DNA of 64,000 bases from Paraspadella gotoi. Taxonomy: Eukaryota; Chaetognatha. The notes below the pieces were generated by a model. That model was not told the DNA's origin. It did no database searches and worked only from the letters and a program-made list of their open reading frames with translations. Below, one piece after another: positions 55,001 through 64,000 of the stretch. Positions within the stretch are counted from its first letter, which is position 1, and every line of letters starts with the position of its first letter. The translations under genes and the position numbers were made by a program. The stretch covers positions 12,379,723 through 12,443,722 of the forward strand of contig CM119263.1 in assembly GCA_051294375.1 (NCBI GenBank). Direction: 5' to 3'.

Positions 55001-58000
55001 TCTTTTAATAATAAATTGTTGTTACAAATAATTAAACTGTCTTATAATCTACAAACACAGCAAAACAAAGGATTTATACATAATAAAAAATAATTATACT
55101 TTCTTATATCAACTTTTTGCAAAGAATCCAAATCCGATCTTAAATTTAAAAATTTGCATTTTAAAATTTTAGCTTATTATATACTTATTACTATATATAA
55201 ATATAGCTCACTGGTGCTCACTAATGGATAAAATTAAAAAAAGTATTTTTATTAGTTTTTATTTTTGTTTTATACATGACAATTTTACAAGCGCCAGTTG
55301 AAATACGCTGTCATTTGCAAACCAGTGGTTATTTCATTGATTTTAAAATTTAGTTGAGTAGAAAATACTAAAACTATTTATGTGTTAAAATTTTATATTG
55401 ATCAGTTAAGATATGCCCTGACAATGAGTGGAGAAAGTTGGCTTTTAAAATCGGGTTTCATTTTCCAACTCAGTTTTTAAATTCAATTTTTTTTGGGGGG
55501 GGAACTTTAAGCACTTTTTTAAACAAAGTATTTATAAAAATAAGCCCTTAAAAGTATGAAGAGAATTATATACTTACAAATACTGTAATATAAAATTTAA
55601 CTGGCCCAGCTTTAATTTAATTAGGATATTCAAAAACGAGACATCTTTTTAAAAATCAAGAGCTGGAGAGTAAATTTATGATTTTTATCAAATTGTGATT
55701 GGCTATCTTAAATCTTTTTTTCTCAGGCTCTTTCATGATACTTATATAAATAATAATATTTTTTGTTATAATAATTTAAACTGAAAATAGATTTAAAATT
55801 TTAAATAATTCACTTTTGACACTCTTTATTGAACCAAGGCTGGGCAGCTTACTTTTTATGTTAGAGGTTTCGTAAGTATATCAATCTCTTCATATTTTTA
55901 AGGGCTTTCTGAGGATATTAATATTGTTAATATTTTAATAAATACTTTGTTTAAAAAAGTGCTAAAAGTTTTTTAAAAAAAGAAGACTCGTATGTGAGTT
56001 GAAACATGTCCGTTTCACTAAGAAATAAAAATCGTTGTTAAATCTCTCAAAACTTTGTCTAAATCAAATCACAACAAAACAGCAAGGAAAAAAAAACCCC
56101 AAAACAAAAAAAAAATTAAATTTAAAAACAGTGAGTTGGAAAATGAAACCCAATTTGAAAAGCCAACTTTCTCCACTCATTGTCAAGGCATATCTTAACT
56201 GATCAATATAAAATTTTAACACACAAATAATTTTAGTATTTTCTACTCAACTAATTTTTAAAATCAATGAAATAACCACTGGTTTGCAAATGACAGCATA
56301 TTTAATTTTCTAAAATTGTATTATTTAATTTTTTCTGACTTGCAATTTGTGATCTTAACAGATCATAACAAATTATAACAGACTTCTTAATAAATCTATG
56401 AAAAAATCTATAAATCAATTGATCTATCAATTTAATCAAGTTGCATTATTTGGTCAACTGGTATAATTTGGTCAACTGGTATAATTTGGTCAACCGGCAT
56501 AATTTGGTCAACCGGCATAATTTGGTCAACCGGCATAATTTGGTCAACCGGTTTAATTTGCTCAACTGGTATAATTTTGTCAATCAATGAATCAATCAGA
56601 GAGATTGAGAGAGGGAAACTTTTAATAATTCAAATAATACCCACGCACAAAATTTCATTTCAATCCAATTTTTAATATAGTAATTATGAGTAAAAATACT
56701 TCAAGTAAATATGACTTTTGTTTTTTCCATTTAAACTCATTTCCACTCGCACGATTCCATTGAAACTTTATATCCAGCTCAATCACACACTTTCCTACCC
56801 ACACACAAAATTTCATTCTAATCCATCCATCCAATCACGAGTAATTGGAGTTTAATGAAAAGGTGGGACAGACCTTCAGACAGACATGTGGGATTCGATC
56901 CCTCCTTCTTTGCTTTTCAATAGAAAGACTTAATTTGATAACTAAAATTAGTGTATCAAGATGGATTCGGATTTTTAAAAACGTTTACACAAGTGATCAC
57001 ACATATATATACTTTAATTTAAAAAACACTTTTTAAATTTCAACATGAGAGATCCCGGTCGATTTTAATCTGGCTCCTAATTATGCAAATTAGCTTAAGA
57101 TCGAATTTATCAGATAACGATGACGCTCTTTATTCGCGTAATTTTAAGCGTTTTATTATTGTAATATTATAAATAATTAAATATTAAAGTTTTTAGAATA
57201 TATATTGTATAAATATAAATAGTTTTTAATATTTATACTAATATAAATAAGATGAAATAGTATTTAAACGAGAGCTTGAATGCTTTTTCCTAACAAAATG
57301 AAGAATTCGAACAGATTTTTGCATAAAATATAAATATAACTATTTTGCTTGTTTAAAATCTTTATTACATAAAATAAACTTTTATAAATTGTATAATTCG
57401 ATCGTTTAATTTACCATTATATGTGCTTTAATAAATAGGTAAAAATGAGAAAACTTGATAACTAAGATAAAAATAACCAATAAAAGTAAATATTAAAATA
57501 AATAATAATATTAGTTATCAAAAATATAATTAAACAATATTAATAATAATATAAAATAATAGTATTTTAATTATAATTTTTTTTAAAAACAGGAAATTTT
57601 ACATTTTTAGAGCACAAGCTTAGAAATCAGGGCAATTTTAGTGATTAGTCTAATCTTACTCCATGTACTCTAATAACAGCCTTTTACATTAAACTGATAA
57701 TCATAATAATTGAAAAATATTTTTCTCGTTAACTAAAAAAAAATTAAAAAAAGTCTAAAAGTTAAAAACTAAAAACTGAAAGCTAAAAGTTAATCATTCG
57801 ATAAATTCTCAGTATATACATATAGATAAGTGAAAAGGATCCATTCAGTATCAGAATCAATGATTTAAGTTTATTATGTTTGAATTATCGGTAAGAAAAT
57901 TAAATACAGTCTAATAAACATTACTAAATTTGAATAGTAAATACATATTGGACGATTGGATCATTTTGTATTTGAGGCAACATGAACCGGAACTTATTTT

Positions 58001-61000
58001 TTGCCATTTTATATATAACTGTTTTTATTAATTTGTTTAATTTAATTTATAATTTTGTAACTATTTAAAATAAAAATAGTTTCATTCAAATCAAACAGAG
58101 AATACTTGAGAGGGAAACTTAACTTCCAAGATTTTAAAGAATTGCTTTTGTTTTATAAATTTTTTTAAATCAAAACTCGTATATGTAGATAGTCCAAACA
58201 TGTCAATTAATAATAAAATTAACCAAAACTTGTCTGTAAACATTGATAGATGGCTTTATTAATTCTTCAATCAACAATATTGAAAAAGTCAGTAAACAAA
58301 TAAAATTAATCAAAAAAATATGATAATATTTTAATTGTTAAAAATAAGGATGAAAGCTATGAATTAGTCCGAAAATGTTTATTTTTATGTAAAAACATTA
58401 TGTCTTATTGTTAATCATTAAAAAGTTATTTATTCGTCTCTAAATCAGACAAAATAGACGAAATAATACAATGACTAAAAACTCAAAAAAACCTCCGAGA
58501 TATTTTTTTAAATTGAAAAAAAAAAGGTTGCCTTTGGATGGTCAAACCCTCATACATCCTAAATTATTAGCCTATTAATAGTTATAAAATGAAACTATAG
58601 TACATAGGAAAAAAGCTTTTATAATTATAATATAATAATAGTTTAAGAAGAAGGGGATAAAATTGTAATCAAATCATATCCGTTTAAAGCATTTATGTTT
58701 ATGTATAAACGTTGTCATTGTTAAGAAAATATATATAACGTTGGTCCCCCCCTCAAAAAATTATCCATTCCCACCCCTTTCTGTTCAGCCTCTTAGATAT
58801 TATGATTTTTCATTAATGACTTTCTAACAGAAATGATGTGTGATATCTATTAAAAACTAGGACAGATAGTAATCTAACCTTATGTTGTATAGATGCTCCC
58901 TCTATTTCTAAGAAGACAACACTGACTTTCCCTTCCCAAGTTGAATTATTAGATAAATAAAAATATTAAAATATTAAATAGAAAAATAAAAAATAGTGAA
59001 ACAAGTAATTTGCAATTTTCATAATTCATATTTTAATAAATATTAATATTATATTTATTGTTATATATCATTGGACTATATAAGTTCGGATTTTATATTA
59101 ATTTTTCTTCAAAAATATGTTCAGACTGAATTTCAGTAAAGCAACAAAAAATAGCGATTATTTCTTTACTGTTTTCCTATAAAAACATAAAAAAACTATT
59201 AAAAATTACAACATGCAGCTACTAAAAACTCATAAAATTATTAAGAATTATGAAATTATTAATAAAACATAGAAAATATCATTAATAATACCTATGTTAT
59301 TAAAAAAAACTAAACTCATCGTCTGATTTCACAGGCAAAAGATGCTCTTTTTATGAAAAATTCGCAAAAATCCGCCAGGTTCGCTAGTATCTTTTGTTCT
59401 TTTTGACCGGCTTGAACCGGTCTTTAACATTAAAAAGATACGAAATGACGTATTCGATCTCTCGGGATCTCTCATGTTCGATGCATTAAAGTTAAATATT
59501 TTTATACGAAAATTATTTATTTATACGTCTGATTAAGTGTACGAACGTTTTATGAAACTCGATGTCTGTATATTTCCAACTTTTGGAACTACTAAAATAA
59601 CCATCTCCCGGATTCGATCCCGGGACTCTTCATCCACGAACGGTGGATTAGTGACTAATGCCATTCTGGTAATTGTTAAATAGATATTCCATTTTCCTTT
59701 ATAACCCATTAACAAATAACAAATATGTCAAGACAAAAGAACATTCTGATTTACACATATTTTGCTAGAGCACACTAGCTGTAGTTCATGGTTTCTATTT
59801 GTAAACCTCTCCAATATTATTTCCTAGTGCTTGATAAAGCTTTTATCTACAACCAGATATCTGTCTTCACTGGTCAACGTTTATTATTTATTGCTTATTG
59901 TTATTAATGTTTTCTAATTGATAGTATTACTTTTTATTGCCTTTACTTGTTAACGCATATAGAATATCTATATGCTTCTGATTCATTTATAAGGCTACCC
60001 AAACTCTTTAATGGCGAACAAATTAAGAACTTTGTTCTGAAACATTTTTATTGAACAAAAACCGTTCCAAACAATTCTTGAAACCAACGACGCCGCGAGG
60101 AAGACTCGACGCCGGTTCCATAGTCTCCACGCCCTTGGCGCCGTTTGGAAGAAGTTGGCGAATCCATCGATTCAGACGGACATTTTTTTGCTTAATTTAT
60201 CATAATTCGATGTTCTGACATGATTTAAGTGACTGCCCGACAACCTTTTGGGGTGGGTCCGACGGACCGACAAAGTGAATTATAGAGTCAGAAATTGGGA
60301 TAAGCAGATCCGACTAAAAAAATATTTGAATCGATATGAAAAGATCTTGATGTTGACAAGCTATATCTAGATTTGATTTGTTTGATTATAAGTAATTATT
60401 ACACTATAAGCCAAGGCGGCTTAGCACGAATGAATAATTACATGCCGTCCTTTGTCATAGTTATCACTTATCAGGTCTGGGGTTTCTGGTAACCTGATCG
60501 CCGCCATCAAAAGATCCTTCCCGCTCGGCTAATTGAAGCAGTTCCGTGAATGTGGCGTTGGACGGAGAGAAAACAAAGACACCCGAGTTGAAGCAGTCAG
60601 GCCACCCGATATCTGGGGTGGCCGACAGCTCCTCGCGCTCGAAAAGCTCATCGATGTTGTCTAGCACCAGTGTGTCCGCGTCCATGAAAACGCACTTTGA
60701 ATACTAAACGTTTTTATTATTATTTAATATGTAACATTATTTTAACTAAACTTGAATTTCAATAAATGTACAATTGTACATTGTACAAATGTAAACGGCA
60801 GTGATGCTCGGGGCACAAAGAATCTATGTGCATAGCATTTCGTCTATAACACTTTGCCAGACGAGTGGATAATGGATAATAGCGTAAAACAATTAGGATA
60901 TAGATTATCCTGCCGTCAAATTATATTATTATATTATATATATTATTTTCCCGCATTCTCGTGACTTTACTTCCGGTTAGGATACCTTTTCAGAGCAAGT

Positions 61001-61419
61001 AACACTTGAATGGTGCGTAAGTCTTGAATTACCTGGGTGAGGTTCCAAGCATTGATCTTGGTAAGTGTAACCCCTAATTCTGGACGCTTTGCCAAAGCGA
61101 GGTGAACAAAATCTTCGGTATCCAAAATATTCACGACATGAACCAAATCACATATCCCCTGGTTAATAAAAGGAACTTCCACGTCGTATTACGTATTACT
61201 TAAGCAAAACTTATGTACTATACTTATGTATTTACCATACTACAAAATTATAACTACCTCCAAATTTTTTTTTACGCCCATAGAGACTTCAGGGGTAACA
61301 ATGGCGACTATTTGCCGCGTCGTCTCGTGCTTACGAAGGGAATTCGCCCAGACTAGAGCGGCAACGCCGTATACATCATTAGTTGCAAGGGTTACGAAGG
61401 CTTCCATTTTTCCAGCCAT
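52018..61419 (-). CDS. Glycogenin (glycogen-primer glucosyltransferase), complete
   Basis: Six exons in transcript order: 61258-61419, 61033-61158, 60494-60703, 53458-53608, 52283-52446, 52018-52212. Together they encode 335 aa with every junction in phase. Glycogenin uses UDP-glucose and Mn to glucosylate its own Tyr, priming glycogen in the cytosol. Seen here: the N-terminal GT8 fold start ([12 protein letters not shown]), [15 protein letters not shown], DxD in FMDADTLV (about residues 104-106), [26 protein letters not shown], the acceptor Tyr region [12 protein letters not shown] (Tyr about 197), HFLGPLKPW, and the C-terminal glycogen-synthase-binding segment ([15 protein letters not shown]). 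Length is close to animal GYG1. The start ATG 61417-61419 is followed by a second ATG four codons on, which could also serve. The 6.9-kb fourth-to-third exon intron is full of repeats. Confidence 0.96.
53703..54392 (+). repeat. Satellite-like array, 22-bp then 19-bp unit
   Basis: About 30 units of TAGTAATTGATCGATAATATAA, preceded by ATCAATAAT variants and ending in a shortened unit lacking AAT. Order along the array: ATCAATAAT (53745-53925), then ATCGATAAT, then ATCGATAT (54230-54370). It lies in the large glycogenin intron, 95 bp upstream of the exon at 53458-53608. The long Tyr/Ile open frame on the - strand is an artefact. Confidence 0.95.
54961..55010 (+). ncRNA. Hammerhead ribozyme motif, intact core
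   Basis: CTGATGA, stem II GGCTC/GAGCT around AAATTC, then GAAACATGTTC. Followed by AATAATAAATTGTTGTTA and a tail (CAAACACAGCAAAACAAAGG) that resembles the other Penelope-like tails. Antisense within the glycogenin intron. Confidence 0.72.
55277..56303. mobile_element. Foldback DNA element copy 2, with inserted hammerhead fragment
   Basis: Same terminal inverted repeats and centre as 9459-10414. At about 55980-56110 it carries an extra segment with the 3' half of a hammerhead motif (GACTC..GAGTTGAAACATGTCC) plus an AAATAAAAATCGTTGTTAAA tail, so a Penelope-like fragment landed in this copy. Confidence 0.85.
55981..56020 (+). ncRNA. 3' half of a hammerhead motif
   Basis: GAAGACTCGTATGTGAGTTGAAACATGTCC without the CTGATG core start. 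Its tail matches that of the palindromic insertion at 28242 (AATAAAAATCGTTGTTAAA). Confidence 0.55.
56437..56585 (+). repeat. Minisatellite copy 3 (CATAATTTGGTCAACCGG)
   Basis: About eight units, some nearly identical, followed by TCAATCAATGAATCAATCAGAGAGA and one R3 unit (56695-56835). Confidence 0.92.
56845..58730. other. AT-rich intron DNA of glycogenin
   Basis: No exon. At 58165-58215 there is a strongly degenerate hammerhead-tail-like stretch (AAACATGTCAATTAATAATAAAATT). Otherwise A/T-rich. Confidence 0.5.
58732..59023 (+). repeat. Dispersed repeat family R1, copy 2
   Basis: Closely similar to 8471-8828 and lacks the roughly 70-bp insertion present there. Located in the large glycogenin intron. 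Confidence 0.85.
59590..59668 (-). repeat. tRNA-like (possible SINE) fragment
   Basis: The - strand carries an A-box-like TGGCATTAGTCACTAATCC and a B-box-like GATCGAATCC within CCCGGGATCGAATCCGGG. The acceptor and T stems do not fold as a canonical tRNA. A similar B-box (GGGATCGAATCCC) occurs at about 56888-56900. A tRNA-derived repeat is more likely than a tRNA gene. Confidence 0.4.
60175..60325 (+). repeat. Repeat family R4, copy 3
   Basis: Same signature blocks as 28655-28785 (TTGCTTAATTTATC, GGGGTGGGTCCGACGG, GATAAGCAGATCCGACTAAAA). Located in the glycogenin intron, about 170 bp from the exon at 60494. Confidence 0.78.
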
Positions 61420-62321
61420 GATTTAAGAATACAAGAATGACTAGACTGATTTCAATAAATTTAGGGAAATGAAAGGAAATACAATGCCCAAGACCAACGT
61501 ATGACAAGTAAATAAGCACTATTTGAACCGAGTCGGTTTTTTTATTCGAATATACAGTCCTGTGCAAAAAAATCGCGCCACTTTATTTCAGACTTTAAAA
61601 ATCACCCTATATAATTGATTTTTTAAAAAAAATTTAAAAGTTATTTATTAAGAGTTTATTGAAAGATAATAAGTTTGGCAAAAATTTTATTAACATTGGG
61701 CTATCCGTTTAGGAGCAATAATTTTTTTAAAATGAAATACTCTACCGCAAAGCTGAATGTAAAAAAATCTAACAAATTTAAGATTAATATTTTTTCTTCT
61801 GATATTTTGTACTAGATTAAAAAAAAATTACACTGGACAATTACAATGGTCAGTGGTAGTTAAGGGTAATTAAGGGTTAGTGGTGGTTAGGGGTAGTTAA
61901 GGTTAAGGGTGGTTTTTTAAAAACTATTTGTACTTTTTGTATTATATACCTTATTCACTAAAAAACAAGGTCATTGTTTTCATTAAATAGATCTTTTAAT
62001 TTTTTACCATTATTTTCATCATCATAATCGTTTCTTACCGTTTAATATTTCTATGAACTCCTCCAGTTTAATAATTAAATTCCTACTATTATATTTTTTT
62101 AAGTTCTTGTTATGCCAGTAAATATAAATAAGCCGAGCAAAAGCTATTACAGTAACTACAGATTTTGCTCAAATACATTGTCATTTATAGAGCATATGTA
62201 AAAATTACACAAACTAGGAATGTTAAAATAAGGGGTGGTACTTTACGATTTATAGTACAGCGTTTTGTAATGTTTGTTTCTCCAAGTTAAGTCAAACTTT
62301 TCCGTCAGTTGAATTTGGAAG
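61420..62321 (-). other. Spacer between glycogenin and the NUDT14-like gene
   Basis: It contains the glycogenin 5' flank and the NUDT14-like 3' flank. A short telomere-like stretch (GGTTAGTGGTGGTTAGGGG..) lies at 61855-61912. No TATA or initiator element could be assigned with confidence. Confidence 0.5.
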
Positions 62322-64000
62322 TCACCACTGTAAACGCGAATCTTTAGACTTAAACCACTGAAGTGCGTACAAAAGTCCTAAGGGCTTGTCAACGGCCTCG
62401 TCGTTGGCCATTGCAGCGGTCTCTTCCTTTGTAAGGTGTAACACCTCGATCATCTCCCCCTCTTCTGCTAATCCTCCGCCGGTTCCTTCTCGAAGAGAGT
62501 CCTTGACCTAATTCAATTTGAGGTTATTTTTAAATCAGAAAAAAAAATCTGAAAAGCGTAAGGATCGTCGCAATCGCATAACAAAAATCTGGACCCATGA
62601 CAAACTTTGATACTCAAAAAATCCAATTTGATACAGGAAAACAAAGTTAAATACATGACAAATTTTGTTTAATATATAAAAAATAAAATTAGCTTAGAAG
62701 TATAAAAACAAAGGGAATATCCAATTACAGTTGGACAAACAGACACAAAATTCGATAAGTAAATCGAGAGAGAAACAAGAGAAAAAAAGGAAAAAAAATT
62801 TTTTAATAAAAAACTTTGTGTTCTCTTTAATAAAAAACTAAAAAAAATGAGAGGGAAAGAGGGAAAGAGAGAGAGAGAGATAGAGAGGGAGAGAAATAGA
62901 GAGAAAGACGCGTAACTTTCAGCTTCAGTCGCTGCAAAGCTCAACTCGTTTTTTGACAAATCAGAACAGGCAGCGATTGAGGAAAAAAAAAAGTTTTTTT
63001 CTTATACTAAATCCAAATTAGATAAAACATTTGAAATATAACATTATCGTTTTTAAAGGACATCGATGATGAGAAGCCATATCCAAATTTTCAGCTTCAT
63101 ACAATTGCACTTTTAAAATAAGGCGATCTATAACATCGTCCCAAAATCGTCGCAAGCGCAAGCGATTGCGTCGATAAAACGGGAAAGTTGCGATGTTATA
63201 GAACGTCGCTACCTCGACAAAAAACATAGTTTGAGTGGAAGCCGCTGTTCCTACTCCTTCCTTGAAGCTGATTATCTTGGTGAGATCGGTTTCATTTACC
63301 CTATACCCTGTTTCTTCAAATACTTCAGCGCAAGCTGAATACCGAAAAAGGAGAATTTGAGAAAGAAAATTTTAGTGATCAAAACTCGTAAAACTTATAG
63401 AGTAGTGCGGGGTAATTCGGAACACTGACAAATAAAATGAAATAAAAAATTAAACAATATTTTTTAAAAAAGTTAAATGGTGCATTGAATTTCTACTTAA
63501 AAATAATTTTCTGGATTGTCCTGACCGTATTTGGAATGCGGAATGTCACTTATGAATTTTTGATTTTAAATCATTTCTACTTGCACAATTCCATCGAAAA
63601 ATTATATCCCCCTCAATCATACACTTTCCTCCCACAAACAAAATTTCATCTCAATTTTATCAATCCAATCACGAGTAATTAGTTTAATGCTTAGGTGGGA
63701 CGGACAGACAAAGAAAGACGGATGGACGAATATAGTTTTTTGTGCTTAATTTATCATAATTTGATGTTCTGAGATGATTTAACCGACAAGGTTTTGGGGT
63801 GTGACCGAAAAATCGACAAAGTCGATAATAGATTAAAAATTAAAAATCACCGACCGGGAAGATCCGAAACGGTGAATATTCAATTTTATCAGCGTTCCGA
63901 ATTACCACGCACTAGCCTAAATCAAATCTACAAATATTTTCAAATTTATCATCATTACATTATTACAACTAATTACCAACTCGCCTATCCGTTCCGGAGT
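62322..64000 (-). CDS. NUDT14-like UDP-sugar pyrophosphatase (3' part; runs off the window)
   Basis: Exons in transcript order: 63977-64000 (partial, cut by the window end), 63213-63334, 62322-62507 (TGA 62322-62324). Junction phases agree. The Nudix helix spans the first junction: RVACAEVFEETGYRV, with the EE pair of the metal-binding REUxEExGU motif present; the R position is Ala here. Downstream are GVGTAASTQTMFFVEV, GGGLAEEGEMIEVLHL and a C-terminal LGLLYALQWF. These are the order and spacing of animal NUDT14, a Mg-dependent enzyme that hydrolyses UDP-glucose or ADP-ribose to sugar phosphate. The N-terminal domain lies outside. The 0.7-kb final intron contains purine-rich DNA. Confidence 0.92.
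63560..63850 (+). repeat. R3 unit followed by R4 copy 4
   Basis: One R3 monomer (63560-63680: CTACTTGCACAATTCCATCG.., CACTTTCCTCCCACAAACAAAATTTCATC) leads through AGTTTAATGCTTAGGTGGGACGG into an R4 end (63725-63850) lacking the final hairpin arm. The same order (R3, then GTGGGACGGAC, then R4) is seen at 28500-28785. Confidence 0.75.

Noticed and set aside
59590-59668. A functional tRNA gene on the - strand
   Set aside because: A- and B-box-like blocks are present, but acceptor and T stems do not pair in a standard cloverleaf; more likely a tRNA-derived repeat.

Overview
The window is nuclear DNA of an invertebrate animal, most likely an arthropod. The evidence is spliced genes with GT-AG introns from about 0.1 to 12 kb, AT-rich non-coding DNA, GA/CT microsatellites, Penelope-like retroelement remains and a KASH-type nuclear-envelope protein. 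The species cannot be named from the sequence. No prokaryotic operon, CRISPR array or canonical tRNA was seen. Coding sequence is only a few per cent of the window; most of the rest is intron and transposon debris. All exon models below were built by hand from reading frame, splice phase and family similarity. 

Layout. (1) 3.3-25.2 kb, + strand: a gene of unknown function, rebuilt from seven exons. It carries two homologous modules and a Ser/Pro-rich, His-rich tail. Its start lies upstream or was not recognised. (2) 25.2-30.0 kb: intergenic DNA with a minisatellite and a 234-bp palindromic insertion made of two opposed hammerhead ribozymes. (3) 30.0-51.3 kb, + strand: three long open exons (30033-30569, 44864-46411, 50099-51295) with compatible splice phase. 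They may form one gene, and the last exon ends in a transmembrane segment plus a classic KASH peptide (..GPPPT-stop). The introns hold nested mobile elements, including an endonuclease-only Penelope-like copy and a GC-rich terminal-inverted-repeat element at 41.4-44.1 kb. (4) 52.0-61.4 kb, - strand: a complete six-exon glycogenin gene (335 aa) with a 6.9-kb repeat-filled intron. (5) 62.3-64.0 kb, - strand: the 3' part of a NUDT14-like UDP-sugar pyrophosphatase that runs off the window. 

How the genes relate: glycogenin uses UDP-glucose to prime glycogen, and NUDT14 proteins hydrolyse UDP-glucose. The two lie in tandem about 0.9 kb apart on the same strand. The KASH gene converges on glycogenin. 

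The strongest non-coding signal is a population of hammerhead-ribozyme motifs. About nine copies have an intact CTGATGA core, a paired stem II and GAAAC; several decayed copies accompany them. They are tied to Penelope-like element ends: two insertions (28242-28475 and 32428-33728) each have a 12-bp target duplication, a related roughly 34-bp 3' tail and an inverted copy of their 3' region at the 5' end.
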